Both the position numbers and the translations under genes were made by a program. From Acinetobacter sichuanensis (GTDB lineage: Bacteria; Pseudomonadota; Gammaproteobacteria; Pseudomonadales; Moraxellaceae), in the NCBI RefSeq assembly GCF_003024515.2, contig NZ_PYIX02000001.1, positions 1 to 64,000 of the forward strand: 64,000 nucleotides of DNA, in the 5' to 3' direction. The notes below the pieces were generated by a model. It made no database searches. It was not told the DNA's origin and saw only the letters and a program-made list of their open reading frames with translations. Every line of letters begins with the position of its first letter. The first letter of the stretch is position 1. Positions 36,401 to 47,057 of this stretch are shown one piece after another.

Positions 36401-37099
36401 ATGACTAGACATATGCATAATCCTTTTAGACGTGAAGATGGGGCAGAGGTTTATGACCTTTCAACAGAGATGTTCTTCTGTTTGCTTCAGCTCTATCGTG
36501 ATTTTTCTAATAAATGTGCAGGTTTTGAGTTAGTGGCTTACTATGAGTTGTATTTGCAAGTTTCTGAAAATAAACGTGTGTTAAATGCTTTATTTACCCC
36601 AAAATCCAATTTAAGTGCTTATTTAGAATCCTATGATTTTGCTTATGATATTGCCAATCAGAAACAAGTTATTGATGTTCATGACGAAATCTGGAGTTTA
36701 TCTATCAGTGAATATACATGGAGTGATGATGCACTTTTACATGATTTAATTGTATCTGCAACCATGTTAAAAAATTTATATTTAAGTTATCAAACATTTT
36801 TGTATAAAAATAAAACAGGTTTAGCATTGCGTTGGCAAGGCTATACGTTGGCTTTTTTGGGTGAAGAACCTTTAATGGCAATGGCGATTTATCCTGGACA
36901 TGATCAAGGTGATTGGTTTGCTGGTGACATAGCAGGTTTGGAAGGCTATGTCATCTCAGATTTAAAGCGGGATAACATTCTTGAATCCAATGTACGTATT
37001 TGGGGGGTCTTACATGCTGTATACACAGATGAAGCAGCCGCACGAAAACGTGAAAATAAACGCTTAAACAAGAAATTAAGAAAGCAAAGCAGACAATAA
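36401..37099 (+). CDS. Unknown 232-aa protein, second of a paralogous pair
   Basis: Paralogue of the preceding protein (see the shared DLS..(L/M)FFC motif near residue 20). It also has a basic C-terminal tail (RKRENKRLNKKLRKQSRQ) that may bind nucleic acid or be a coiled-coil end. Central strands such as TGLALRWQGYTLAFLGEE suggest a beta sheet. There is no signal peptide or membrane helix and no function is known to me. It is followed by a lipoprotein gene about 80 bp on. Confidence 0.6.
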   Translation: MTRHMHNPFRREDGAEVYDLSTEMFFCLLQLYRDFSNKCAGFELVAYYELYLQVSENKRVLNALFTPKSNLSAYLESYDFAYDIANQKQVIDVHDEIWSLSISEYTWSDDALLHDLIVSATMLKNLYLSYQTFLYKNKTGLALRWQGYTLAFLGEEPLMAMAIYPGHDQGDWFAGDIAGLEGYVISDLKRDNILESNVRIWGVLHAVYTDEAAARKRENKRLNKKLRKQSRQ

Positions 37100-37176
37100 T
37101 TACAATAATCAATATCAATTTCGATGTTGTGGTTTTATGATACTTGTATCGCAATACATGTTTGAAAGACTGCATC

Positions 37177-37989
37177 ATGCAAGTAAATTTAAAGAAAACG
37201 TTGGTCGCTTCTGCACTTCTGTCCATTTTATTGGTGGTTTCAGGCTGTCAAGAAAAACCTGCTTCACAGGTAGAAGCAGCATCTACAGATCAAGCAAAAA
37301 AAATTGAAATTCCTTTGATTCAAGCAAAAATGGAGCGTGTAGCACTGCCTGAAAAACAATTTTGCGATGAAGATGGTTGTACTCAATATGATTTTCAAAC
37401 GGTTAAAACGCAAGTTGCTTGGATTGATGATTATTTTTTAAATCGTATCAAAAAAGATGTCCCAAGTGCTTTTGAAAAAACTCAGAAAGAGGCAACAGCA
37501 ACAAGTAATGAGGCAGCAAACAAAAAAGGACTAAGCCAAAATTCAATTTATGTTCGTTTTATTTCTCAGCAGTATAATTTAGCGACTTTTATGATCCAGT
37601 CTTATACCTATGCAGCAGGTGCAGCACATGGCATGTATCATAATGAATATGTCACTTTTGATTTATCTAACCAAAAACGTCTAGCATTAACAGATATTTT
37701 AAAACCCGATGTCGAGGCTAAAGTAGCTGAACAATTGTATGATGCCAATGCCAATTGGTTGACGCAACACGACATTACCCGTGAAAAATTACAGCTCAGT
37801 GATAACTATTATTACGGTTCAAAAGGGATTGTTTTTGTTTATCCTTTATATGAATTAGCATCTTATGCAGAAGGGATGACAGAGCTTACTTTACCTTATT
37901 TAAGTGCAAGAGATTTGGTCAAAGCTGAGTATTTACCAAGTTTACCTGTGATTGAAGCTGTCACTGAAAAGCCTGTTGAAGCAGAATAA
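37177..37989 (+). CDS. Lipoprotein with DUF3298/RsiV-like C-terminal domain
   Basis: The 270-aa protein has a lipoprotein signal peptide ending in the lipobox VSGC (about residue 24). A PdaC/DUF4163-type domain follows, with two close cysteines (QFCDEDGCTQYDF). The C-terminal DUF3298 domain carries the signature YTYAAGAAHGMYHNEY with FDL and LTDILKP, and ends LPYLSARDLV. It should sit on the periplasmic face of a membrane; the family's role is unclear, though related domains occur in anti-sigma factor RsiV and bind lysozyme. ATG 37177 is preferred to ATG 37144 because the signal peptide starts there. Confidence 0.85.
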   Translation: MQVNLKKTLVASALLSILLVVSGCQEKPASQVEAASTDQAKKIEIPLIQAKMERVALPEKQFCDEDGCTQYDFQTVKTQVAWIDDYFLNRIKKDVPSAFEKTQKEATATSNEAANKKGLSQNSIYVRFISQQYNLATFMIQSYTYAAGAAHGMYHNEYVTFDLSNQKRLALTDILKPDVEAKVAEQLYDANANWLTQHDITREKLQLSDNYYYGSKGIVFVYPLYELASYAEGMTELTLPYLSARDLVKAEYLPSLPVIEAVTEKPVEAE

Positions 37990-38059
37990 GCTCATTTTTC
38001 AACACAATATTTAAAATCTCTCCTGTGAATTTGCTCTGTCACTGTATTTTTTATGGTGA

Positions 38060-39376
<1,317 letters not shown>

Positions 39377-39406
39377 TCATCAGTTCAGCATTTAGATTTT
39401 AAATAG

Positions 39407-39435
39407 AATAAGCCAAATTTGATATTTGGCTTATT
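39407..39435. terminator. Intrinsic terminator after serS
   Basis: AATAAGCCAAAT and ATTTGGCTTATT pair around a 5-nt loop, followed by TTTTT. It separates serS from the helicase gene. Confidence 0.9.
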
Positions 39436-39482
39436 TTTTATCCTTAACATAAATCGTGTAATCAGTTGAGTTTGGATTTGAG

Positions 39483-42365
39483 ATGGATGTCTTAATTTAT
39501 AATGAATTAGCAAATCAAAAAATTGTGGGTTTGGATAAACTCATTGCCTATTTGCAAGCAGATAATTTTAAATCCGCAGAAGTCAAAAAAATTCAGCCCA
39601 ATTTATATCGTGCCAAACTGAACCGTAGTGATCGTATTTTATTTTCAATTTATCAATATCAACAAAAAAATTATATTTTAATTTTGGAATATTTAAAAAA
39701 TCATGATTATCAAGGCTCGCGTTTTTTAAATGAAGACATCCAAATCAATGAAGCTGAAATTCCTGATGTGGAATCTATCGATGAAATGGAAGCACAGGAA
39801 CAATTGGTGTATATCAATGCCAATAATCCCAATTTTGTTTATTTAAACAAATTTATTTCATTTGATGATGTGCAGCAGCATATTTATAAACAATATCCGC
39901 CTTTGGTGATTATTGGTTCAGCAGGTAGCGGTAAAACCGCGATTTTATTGGAAAAAATGAAGCAGTTGGAAGGGCAGATTTTATATGTCACTTTATCTTC
40001 ATTTTTAGTGAAAAACTCACGTGAGTTATACTATTCTGATCAATATTATAATGATCGACAATTGGTCGATTTTTATTCTTATCAGGATTTTATTGAAAGT
40101 ATAGCAATTCCTGAACATGCTTTTGCAGATATTGAGTTTTTTAGAACATGGTATAAGGCACATTATAAAAATAGCTTCAATGCACACAGTATTTATGAAG
40201 AATTTAAAGGTGTATTGACAGGTGCGATGACAGATCAGGCTTATTTGTCTGAACAGGATTATTTAAATCTAGGCATTAAACAATCGATATTCAGTGTTGA
40301 GGAAAGGTCTGAAGTTTATCGAATTTTTCAGCATTATTTGACTGAACTTGAGAAAAATAATTTATCGGATCTTAATATTTTAAGCTTTGAATATCTGCAA
40401 AAAGTCAAACCCGCTTATGATTATGTGGTGATTGATGAAGTGCAGGATATTACCGCGATTCAACTTTATTTGATTTTAAATAGCCTAAGTGATAAAGGGC
40501 TATTTTTAATGTGTGGAGATGCCAATCAAATTGTGCATCCAAATTTTTTCTCTTGGGCAAAGGTAAAAAGTCTGTTTCATCGTCATGAAGAGCTGCATCA
40601 TGGCATGGAAATCACCCATATATTGCAACACAATTATCGTAATGCGCAGCGAATTACCGAAATTTCCAATCGGGTTTTATTGTTAAAAAATGCTCGATTT
40701 GGCTCGATTGATAAAGAAAGTCATTATTTAGTGCAAAGTAATGCAGATATACAGGGCGGTGTTTATTTTCTAAAAAACCGACCTGACATTTTGCATGAAC
40801 TGGATCAAAAAACTGCGGTATCCACACAGTTTGCGGTCATCGTGATGCATGAAGAACAAAAGAAAACCGCACAGCGTGTTTTTAAAACGCCATTGGTCTT
40901 TGCGATTCAGGAAGCCAAAGGCTTAGAGTATCAAAATATTATTTTATATAATTTTGTCAGTCAGTCTGCGGTACATTTTACTGAAATATGCAGTGAGATT
41001 TCATTGCAGGATCTACAAAGTGATTTTGTCTATGCACGTAATAAAGATAAAGCGGATAAATCACTTGAAATTTATAAATTTTATATCAATGCCCTATATG
41101 TTGGATTAACACGGGCAATGTCCAATATTTATTGGGTGGAACAGCAAGATCAGCATCAGATTTTTCATTTGCTGGGTATGGATCAGGCTGCGGAAGTGCT
41201 TGATCTACAAGACCAACAATCAAGTTTAAAAGAGTGGCAAAAAGAAGCGCAGAAGCTCGAACTGCAAGGTAAAAAAGAACAGGCAGAGCGGATTCGTCGT
41301 GAGATTTTAAAAGAAGAATCACCGAATTGGGTGGTATTAAAAGACAGTGAACTGCGACATTTAGAACATCGGGCATTGCAAGACAAAGACAAAAAATCTC
41401 AATTGGTTTTATTTGAATATGCTGTGGTTTATCAGCATCAAGCGTATTTAATTCAATTGGCAAAAATTGGATTTAAGCCTGCAATCAGTGTTTTTAATAT
41501 GCGTCATGAAGTGGTGGCACATAAAGCTGAGCAGGGTATTTTGTCTAAATACTATATGAATTATCAGGTGAAACATCCAACCGCATTGCTGAAAAAGATT
41601 GAAAAATTTGGGATTAATCATCGTAATGAATTTAATCAAACACCATTAATGGCTGCTGTTTGGGTGGGAAATGCCGCATTTTATCAGCAACTTATACAGG
41701 ATGGTGCAGATGTTGATTTGCTTGATGGGCAAGGTTTAAATGTTTTACAAATTGCACTGCAACGTGTCACTATTCAGCCTAAGTATGCAGCCAGTTTGAC
41801 TGACATTGCAGCACATTTACCGCAAGACAGCATTGTTTTGCAAATCAGCCAACGCTTATTTAAACTCGAATCTCATCATGCTGAATATATGATTTTTCAG
41901 CTCATGTACGTGATGAGTATGATTCAGGGTTATCAGCGTTTTGCTCGTTATGAAAAAGGTTTTGACAGTGCTTTATTGCTGCAAACGCTGGAAAAAATAT
42001 CTGGTACGTTATTTGCTAAAAAGAAATTAAAGCGAAGTTATATCAGTTCACTTTTGTCTAAAAACGAAACAACAGGCAGTGACAAATATAACAAGCACTT
42101 ATTTATACGAACAGGGCATGGGCAATATTTGCTGAATCCTGAATTGGTCATCAAAGTCAATGGGGAATGGCAGCCGATTTATCAGAGTATGAATGTGCAA
42201 CGGGTTGATTTTTATATGGATGAACCTGAAGTGCCTGAACTGGCAAATAATCAGCATTGGCAAGATAGATTAAAACAGATCAATCAGTTTAATCGAAATC
42301 GTACATTGGCTTTTTTTGATGTTATTGGTCGTAAAGATGGTGCTAAAATTGAAACCGAATTGTAA
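39483..42365 (+). CDS. UvrD-type helicase with possible RelE-like N-terminus and ankyrin-like repeat
   Basis: A 960-aa protein. Residues 1-80 (KIQPNLYRAKLNRSDRILF, then ILILEYLKNHDY) have the strand pattern of RelE/ParE-type toxins. The SF1 helicase begins with GSAGSGKTAILL near 143, VVIDEVQDITAIQ near 313, MCGDANQIV, LQHNYRN, IQEAKGLEYQNI and LYVGLTRAMSN. A coiled coil follows (about 590-630). Around 713-765, NQTPLMAAVWVGNAAFYQQL then GADVDLLDGQGLNVLQIAL resembles ankyrin repeats. The mix recalls TRANK1-type proteins. It stands just before cysG in the same direction. The role is unknown; RNA or DNA handling in stress or defence is possible. Confidence 0.7.
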   Translation: MDVLIYNELANQKIVGLDKLIAYLQADNFKSAEVKKIQPNLYRAKLNRSDRILFSIYQYQQKNYILILEYLKNHDYQGSRFLNEDIQINEAEIPDVESIDEMEAQEQLVYINANNPNFVYLNKFISFDDVQQHIYKQYPPLVIIGSAGSGKTAILLEKMKQLEGQILYVTLSSFLVKNSRELYYSDQYYNDRQLVDFYSYQDFIESIAIPEHAFADIEFFRTWYKAHYKNSFNAHSIYEEFKGVLTGAMTDQAYLSEQDYLNLGIKQSIFSVEERSEVYRIFQHYLTELEKNNLSDLNILSFEYLQKVKPAYDYVVIDEVQDITAIQLYLILNSLSDKGLFLMCGDANQIVHPNFFSWAKVKSLFHRHEELHHGMEITHILQHNYRNAQRITEISNRVLLLKNARFGSIDKESHYLVQSNADIQGGVYFLKNRPDILHELDQKTAVSTQFAVIVMHEEQKKTAQRVFKTPLVFAIQEAKGLEYQNIILYNFVSQSAVHFTEICSEISLQDLQSDFVYARNKDKADKSLEIYKFYINALYVGLTRAMSNIYWVEQQDQHQIFHLLGMDQAAEVLDLQDQQSSLKEWQKEAQKLELQGKKEQAERIRREILKEESPNWVVLKDSELRHLEHRALQDKDKKSQLVLFEYAVVYQHQAYLIQLAKIGFKPAISVFNMRHEVVAHKAEQGILSKYYMNYQVKHPTALLKKIEKFGINHRNEFNQTPLMAAVWVGNAAFYQQLIQDGADVDLLDGQGLNVLQIALQRVTIQPKYAASLTDIAAHLPQDSIVLQISQRLFKLESHHAEYMIFQLMYVMSMIQGYQRFARYEKGFDSALLLQTLEKISGTLFAKKKLKRSYISSLLSKNETTGSDKYNKHLFIRTGHGQYLLNPELVIKVNGEWQPIYQSMNVQRVDFYMDEPEVPELANNQHWQDRLKQINQFNRNRTLAFFDVIGRKDGAKIETEL

Positions 42366-42376
42366 AGGTGCGTAGT

Positions 42377-43759
42377 GTGGATATTTTCCCAATTTCATTA
42401 AAATTACAGCAACAGCCCTGTTTGTTGGTGGGTGGTGGTCATATTGCCTATCGAAAAGCAGTGCTTTTGGCAAAATCTGGGGCAATCATTCATGTGCTTG
42501 CACCTGAAATTGAGCAGGATTTATTGCAAATCGTGCATTCAACTCAGGGGCAATATCATGCTGAAGAGTTTAATACACAAATTAGCCTAAGTAGTTTTAG
42601 ACTGGTGATTGCAGCAACCAATGATAAAGCAGTCAATCAAGCAGTGTTTGAAGCGTGTGAAGTGTTAAATGTATTGGTGAATAGTGTGGATGATCCACCG
42701 CATTGCCGTTTTATGGTACCTGCGATGATTGATCGTTCTCCCTTGGTAGTGTCAATTGCGACCAATGGTGCTTCACCTGTATTATCCCGTCAGATTCGTA
42801 CACAATTGGAAGCATCCATTCCACATGGCATGGGAAAACTCGCTGATTTTTCAGGGAAATGGCGTAAGATTGTAAAGGAAAAAATCAGCAATCCTGATGA
42901 GCGCCGTATTTTTTGGGAAGATTTATACGCAAGTCCTTTAAAGGAACAAGTATTTAATGACAATCTGAGTGAGGCGGATCGCTTAATTGAGCAAGCCTTA
43001 AACGAATGGCAAAAGCCAAAAGGTGAAGTCTATTTAGTGGGGGCTGGACCGGGTGATCCTGAATTACTGACTTTAAAAGCACTGCGTTTAATGCAACAAG
43101 CGGATGTGGTGATTTATGATCGCTTGGTTTCACCTGCCATTATGGAACTGTGTCGCCGTGATGCAGAAAAAATCTATGTCGGTAAAGCACGTTCAAATCA
43201 TGCTGTTCCTCAGGATGGGATCAATGCTTTATTGGTGAAGTATGCAGCCGAAGGGAAACGTGTTTGCCGTTTAAAAGGCGGTGATCCTTTCATCTTTGGA
43301 CGTGGTGGTGAAGAAATTCAGGAATTGTTCGAAGCGGGCATTACCTTTCAGGTTGTGCCGGGAATCACCGCAGCATCAGGCTGTTCGGCTTATGCAGGCA
43401 TTCCATTGACCCATCGTGATTATGCCCAAAGTGTGCGTTTTCTGACAGGGCATCTAAAAGAAGGTTCACCTGAGTTGCCTTGGAGTGAGTTGGTTTATGA
43501 GCATCAAACCTTAGTTTTGTATATGGGTTTGGTGGGTTTGGAGCAAATTTGTGAAAAATTAATCATGCATGGTCAGCGTCCTGACATGCCTGTGGCTTTA
43601 ATTTCCAAAGGGACGACCCCTGAGCAAAAAGTCGTGATTGGGACTTTGGCTGATATTGCTTCTAAAGTGGAAGAACATCAGATTCAAGCACCGACTTTAA
43701 CCATTATTGGTGAAGTGGTGAGTTTACGTGAACAGTTAAAATGGCATGAGCGAGGATAA
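42377..43759 (+). CDS. cysG: Siroheme synthase CysG (multifunctional)
   Basis: The 460-aa enzyme makes siroheme from uroporphyrinogen III. The N-terminal part (residues 1-210) is the precorrin-2 dehydrogenase/ferrochelatase with the NAD site CLLVGGGHIAYRK and the loop NSVDDPPHCRFMVPA. The C-terminal part is the SAM-dependent uroporphyrinogen-III methyltransferase: VYLVGAGPGDPELLTLKAL, YDRLVSPAIMEL, RLKGGDPFIFGRGGEE and VVPGITAASG. GTG 42377 is preferred to GTG 42368 because AAAGGTG lies 6 nt before it and the family starts MD-x-x-P. Siroheme serves sulfite and nitrite reductases. It follows the helicase gene by 11 bp. Confidence 0.96.
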   Translation: MDIFPISLKLQQQPCLLVGGGHIAYRKAVLLAKSGAIIHVLAPEIEQDLLQIVHSTQGQYHAEEFNTQISLSSFRLVIAATNDKAVNQAVFEACEVLNVLVNSVDDPPHCRFMVPAMIDRSPLVVSIATNGASPVLSRQIRTQLEASIPHGMGKLADFSGKWRKIVKEKISNPDERRIFWEDLYASPLKEQVFNDNLSEADRLIEQALNEWQKPKGEVYLVGAGPGDPELLTLKALRLMQQADVVIYDRLVSPAIMELCRRDAEKIYVGKARSNHAVPQDGINALLVKYAAEGKRVCRLKGGDPFIFGRGGEEIQELFEAGITFQVVPGITAASGCSAYAGIPLTHRDYAQSVRFLTGHLKEGSPELPWSELVYEHQTLVLYMGLVGLEQICEKLIMHGQRPDMPVALISKGTTPEQKVVIGTLADIASKVEEHQIQAPTLTIIGEVVSLREQLKWHERG

Positions 43760-43780
43760 GCAACGATTAAGTATCGTTGC
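43760..43780. terminator. Hairpin after cysG
   Basis: GCAACGAT and ATCGTTGC form an 8-bp stem with a TAAGT loop directly behind the cysG stop. No T-run follows, so its terminator role is doubtful. Confidence 0.4.
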
Positions 43781-43900
43781 CCGAAGCGCAAGACGAAGGC
43801 TTTGCCTGAGTGAGAGATGCACAACGACTTTTTTGCGATCTAGAATGTAAAGTGAAAATTTTACAGACGTAAATGAAAGTATTAGTAAGTGAGTAATTAA

Positions 43901-44380
43901 GTGATACATGTTGTTTTATACGAACCCGAAATTCCTGCAAATACAGGAAATATCATTCGTTTATGTGCTAATACAGGCGCGCAATTACATTTGGTCAAAC
44001 CTTTGGGTTTTGAGCTGGATGATAAAAAATTACGCCGTGCGGGATTGGATTATCACGAATGGGCGCACATGAAGGTCTGGGAAAATTTTGAGCAATGTTT
44101 GGCACATCTGGCTGAGCAAGGCATTGAACGTGATGCGATTTATCCATTAACCACCAAAGGTTTTGAAACACCGCATACCTCAGATTTAAACCGTCCTGTG
44201 GCTTTACTGATGGGACCTGAAACTCGTGGTTTGCCTGAACATGTCCGTTTGATGTTTCCTGAACAGCATTGGATTCGACTGCCGATGGCACCAAATTCGC
44301 GTAGTTTAAATTTATCCAATGCCACGGCGGTGATCTTGTACGAAGCTTGGCGTCAGCAAGGTTTTCAGGAATTGAAATAG
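43901..44380 (+). CDS. trmL: tRNA (cytidine/uridine(34)-2'-O)-methyltransferase TrmL
   Basis: The 159-aa SPOUT-class enzyme methylates the ribose of the wobble base in tRNA-Leu isoacceptors. It begins MIHVVLYEPEIPANTGNIIR and carries the SAM knot motifs LLMGPETRGLPE near 107 and LPMAPNSRSLNLSNATA near 131, the usual TrmL signature. The start is GTG at 43901; the region before it has only weak ribosome-site features. It is a single-domain protein of the expected length and is followed by a terminator. Confidence 0.95.
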   Translation: MIHVVLYEPEIPANTGNIIRLCANTGAQLHLVKPLGFELDDKKLRRAGLDYHEWAHMKVWENFEQCLAHLAEQGIERDAIYPLTTKGFETPHTSDLNRPVALLMGPETRGLPEHVRLMFPEQHWIRLPMAPNSRSLNLSNATAVILYEAWRQQGFQELK

Positions 44381-44407
44381 TCTAAAAAGCCTTCAGTTGT
44401 TAGATTT

Positions 44408-44430
44408 AAACCCATCATCAAGATGGGTTT
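44408..44430. terminator. Intrinsic terminator between trmL and the HxlR gene
   Basis: AAACCCATC and GATGGGTTT pair around ATCAA; the following TTGTTTATTT supports termination of trmL. Confidence 0.85.
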
Positions 44431-44473
44431 TTGTTTATTTGGGTTGTAATGACTTGGTTTCTGGCAACATTGT

Positions 44474-44878
44474 TTAGTCAGCCATCAATTGCTCTTGAGT
44501 ATTTTCCATCAATTGTTGTTGATCAAAATACTGTTGAGCTGAAAGGACATGCTGCATATTGGCTTCTGCCCAATGTTTAAATGATAACGCCGTTTTGGAA
44601 AATTCAAAACCCAATGCACTCAAGCTATATTGAACCCGAATAGGACGAGTGTCCAAAATTTCACGACTGATAAAACCGTCACGTTCTAATATTTTTAATT
44701 TATGTGATAAGACTTTTGGGGAAATGCCTAAGATTTTCTTTTTTAAACCATTGAAGTGCTCAGGCTGATTTCGCAAAGTGTCTAAAATAAACAAGATCCA
44801 TTTATCCGCCATATTTTCAAAAAATAAGCGTGAAGGGCAGTTGGGGTGATAAATATTGAAGTTAGGGCGATTGTTCAT
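44474..44878 (-). CDS. HxlR-family regulator, probably redox- or electrophile-responsive
   Basis: The 134-aa winged-helix protein has the HxlR signature: C14-PSRLFFENMADKW, then FNGLKKKILGISPKVLSHKL (recognition helix), ERDGFISREI and VQYSLSALGFEF. Cys14 is at the position used for thiol-based sensing in HypR/YodB-like members. It is divergent from a flavodoxin-like gene and shares a palindrome (AGTTAC-N6-GTAACT) with it. It probably represses both genes until oxidants or quinones modify it. That role is inferred from family and context. Confidence 0.85.
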   Translation of the reverse strand: MNNRPNFNIYHPNCPSRLFFENMADKWILFILDTLRNQPEHFNGLKKKILGISPKVLSHKLKILERDGFISREILDTRPIRVQYSLSALGFEFSKTALSFKHWAEANMQHVLSAQQYFDQQQLMENTQEQLMAD

Positions 44879-44919
44879 ATTTAGTAACCAAAAATGCTTT
44901 TTTTCAGCATATCATAATA

Positions 44920-44937
44920 GTTACTTTTAGGTAACTA
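44920..44937. promoter_or_regulatory. Putative HxlR operator
   Basis: AGTTAC (44920-44925) and GTAACT (44932-44937) form a palindrome with a 6-nt spacer between the divergent genes. A further GTAAC at 44885-44889 overlaps the HxlR gene's leader. The pattern resembles known HxlR/YodB sites. Confidence 0.55.
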
Positions 44938-44999
44938 ATTGACAGCTAGTATCAAAAATATATCATATAAAGTATGTTCAATGATGATGGAAATAAAAA

Positions 45000-45554
45000 A
45001 TGTCTAAAGTTGCTGTGGTGTATTATTCTGGCTATGGTCATACCAAAGTGATTGCTGAAAGTTTTGCCAATGAAATTAATGCTCAATTGGTTGCAATTGA
45101 TCAGGAAGGTAATATTCAGGAGCAAGATTGGGATACTTTAAATGCCGCTGATGCGATTGTCTTTGGTGCTCCAACCTATATGGGCGGTGTGCCTTGGCAG
45201 TTCAAAAAATTTGCAGATGCAACATCGAAAATCTGGTTTACTCGTGGCTGGACAAACAAAGTATTTGCAGGGTTTACCAACAGCGCAAGCTTTAATGGTG
45301 ATAAGCAAGTGACGTTGATTTATTTGCAAACTTTGGCATCTCAACATGGTGGAATCTGGGTCAGCTTAGGTCTGGCACCTGCAAATACCAAAGCAGCAAC
45401 TCGTCAGGATATTAACAATCTAGGTGGTTCTGTAGGTTTACTGGTACAGTCGCCTGCGGACGCAAGTGTCGATGAAATTCCATCGGGTGATCTGGATACA
45501 GCAAAAAGTTTTGCCAAACGTGTTCAGGAAATTACGGATAAATTTGTTGCTTAA
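45000..45554 (+). CDS. Flavodoxin-fold (WrbA-like) oxidoreductase
   Basis: The 184-aa protein has the flavodoxin fold, with the FMN phosphate loop YYSGYGHTKVIAES near residues 8-21, the FMN-ring segment APTYMGGVPWQFKKF near 57-71, and a closing sheet QTLASQHGGIWVSLG. It is most like WrbA-type NAD(P)H:quinone oxidoreductases. It may reduce quinones by two electrons and so protect against redox cycling. It lies divergent from the HxlR regulator with the operator between, which fits an inducible quinone/electrophile response. Cofactor use is inferred. Confidence 0.85.
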   Translation: MSKVAVVYYSGYGHTKVIAESFANEINAQLVAIDQEGNIQEQDWDTLNAADAIVFGAPTYMGGVPWQFKKFADATSKIWFTRGWTNKVFAGFTNSASFNGDKQVTLIYLQTLASQHGGIWVSLGLAPANTKAATRQDINNLGGSVGLLVQSPADASVDEIPSGDLDTAKSFAKRVQEITDKFVA

Positions 45555-45574
45555 TCAGCTGAGCAACAGATAAA

Positions 45575-45601
45575 ACAAAAGGCGCATAATGCGCCTTTTG
45601 T
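45575..45601. terminator. Bidirectional terminator between flavodoxin and permease genes
   Basis: ACAAAAGGCGCA and TGCGCCTTTTGT make a 12-bp perfect stem with a TAA loop, between two convergent genes. Confidence 0.9.
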
Positions 45602-45624
45602 CATGAATGAACAATCAATTTAAA

Positions 45625-47010
45625 TTATTCATGTTCATTATGTTGTGGTGCAGGATAGCGGAAACCACGTGTTTTATACGCGAGATAACCGACACCAATC
45701 GCAGCCCAAATCAGACCGATTTTAAGTGCTGTTTGATCAATCTCAAGCCACATCATAAACACACTGGCAAAACCGAGCAGTGGAATCACAATATAACTTA
45801 AAATATCTTTGATATTTTTGGTGCGACCATCACGCAGTGCATAACGTGAAATCACAGAGAAGTTCACAAAACTGAATGCGGTTAAAGCACCAAAACTGAT
45901 TAAGTTGGCAATGTGTTCAAAATCAAGGAAACCGGCAGTCAAGGCAACCACACCCACAATTAAAATATTGTAAGTCGGGGTAAACAGTTTTGGACTGATA
46001 TGACCAAAGATTTTCTTGTTGATCACGCCATCACGACCCATCACATACATCAAGCGTGAAACACCTGCATGCGCAGAAATACCCGAAGCCATAACGGTCA
46101 CGATTGCAAAATACAAGATCACAGTCTGGAAGGTAATTCCGCCGATTGCCAATAATATTTCAGGTTGAGTTTCATCAATCTTTTGGAAATATTGAGCTGG
46201 ATCACTCGGGAAGTAAATCTGCATGAAATAGGTGCTGATAATGAAAATGACACCTGCGATTAAAGCGGTTAAGAAAATCGCTTTAGGCAAGGTTTTTTCA
46301 GTATCTTTGGTTTCTTCGGCAAGTGATGATAAAGCATCAAAACCTGTGAACGAGAAACATAAAATCGTTGCACCTGTGATCAGCGCACCAACAGATGTCA
46401 TTTCATTCCAAAACGGTGCCATGCTCCATAATTGGTATTTTGAGCTATCCAGACTGCCATCGGCATTCATACCTTGAGTCAATAATACATAGACTTTATA
46501 GGTAAAGAATAAGATCACACCAATTTGAATAAACACAATGGTACTGTTCAGTCGAGCAACAAAACGTGCGCCAAATAAGTTGACCACCGTCATCAGAATG
46601 GTCAAACCGACAATCCAGATCCAGTTGTTGACTTCTGGGAAAAGTGCTCTGAGGTAAATATCAGCAAGAATAATATTGACCAAAGGCGATAATATATAGT
46701 CTAACCATGACGACCAACCGACCATAAAGCCGACATTGGGATGAATGGATTTTTGTGCATAGGTATATGCAGATCCTGCGGAAGGATAGCGTTTAATCAT
46801 ATGACCATAACTTACAGACGTAAATAAGATCGCAATTAACGCAAATATATAGGAGGTCGGAACATGACCTTGACTATCTTGAGATACTAAACCAAAAGTA
46901 TCAAACACAGTCATTGGTTGAATATAAGCCAAACCAATAATGATAATGTGCCAAAGCACAAGGTTTTTTTGCAGTTTAGCTGCCGGTTGAGTCCCAGAGA
47001 TATTTGTCAA
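45625..47010 (-). CDS. puuP: APC-family permease, PuuP-like putrescine importer
   Basis: The 461-aa inner-membrane protein has about 12 helices. It matches PuuP throughout: PMTVFDTFGLVS near 32, YPSAGSAYTYAQKSI near 74, VGFMVGWSSWLDY, GATILCFSFTGFDALS with SLAEET near 228, and SRLMYVMGRDGV near 333. It probably imports putrescine or a related amine with protons. It ends near a bidirectional terminator. The ADH/SCP2-like genes upstream face the same way but are separated by a good terminator, so they are not one transcript. Substrate assignment is by family resemblance. Confidence 0.85.
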   Translation of the reverse strand: MTNISGTQPAAKLQKNLVLWHIIIIGLAYIQPMTVFDTFGLVSQDSQGHVPTSYIFALIAILFTSVSYGHMIKRYPSAGSAYTYAQKSIHPNVGFMVGWSSWLDYILSPLVNIILADIYLRALFPEVNNWIWIVGLTILMTVVNLFGARFVARLNSTIVFIQIGVILFFTYKVYVLLTQGMNADGSLDSSKYQLWSMAPFWNEMTSVGALITGATILCFSFTGFDALSSLAEETKDTEKTLPKAIFLTALIAGVIFIISTYFMQIYFPSDPAQYFQKIDETQPEILLAIGGITFQTVILYFAIVTVMASGISAHAGVSRLMYVMGRDGVINKKIFGHISPKLFTPTYNILIVGVVALTAGFLDFEHIANLISFGALTAFSFVNFSVISRYALRDGRTKNIKDILSYIVIPLLGFASVFMMWLEIDQTALKIGLIWAAIGVGYLAYKTRGFRYPAPQHNEHE

Positions 47011-47057
47011 CGGCGTTATCCTCTTAATCTTTGATCAAGGATCAGTCATCTATCTAA

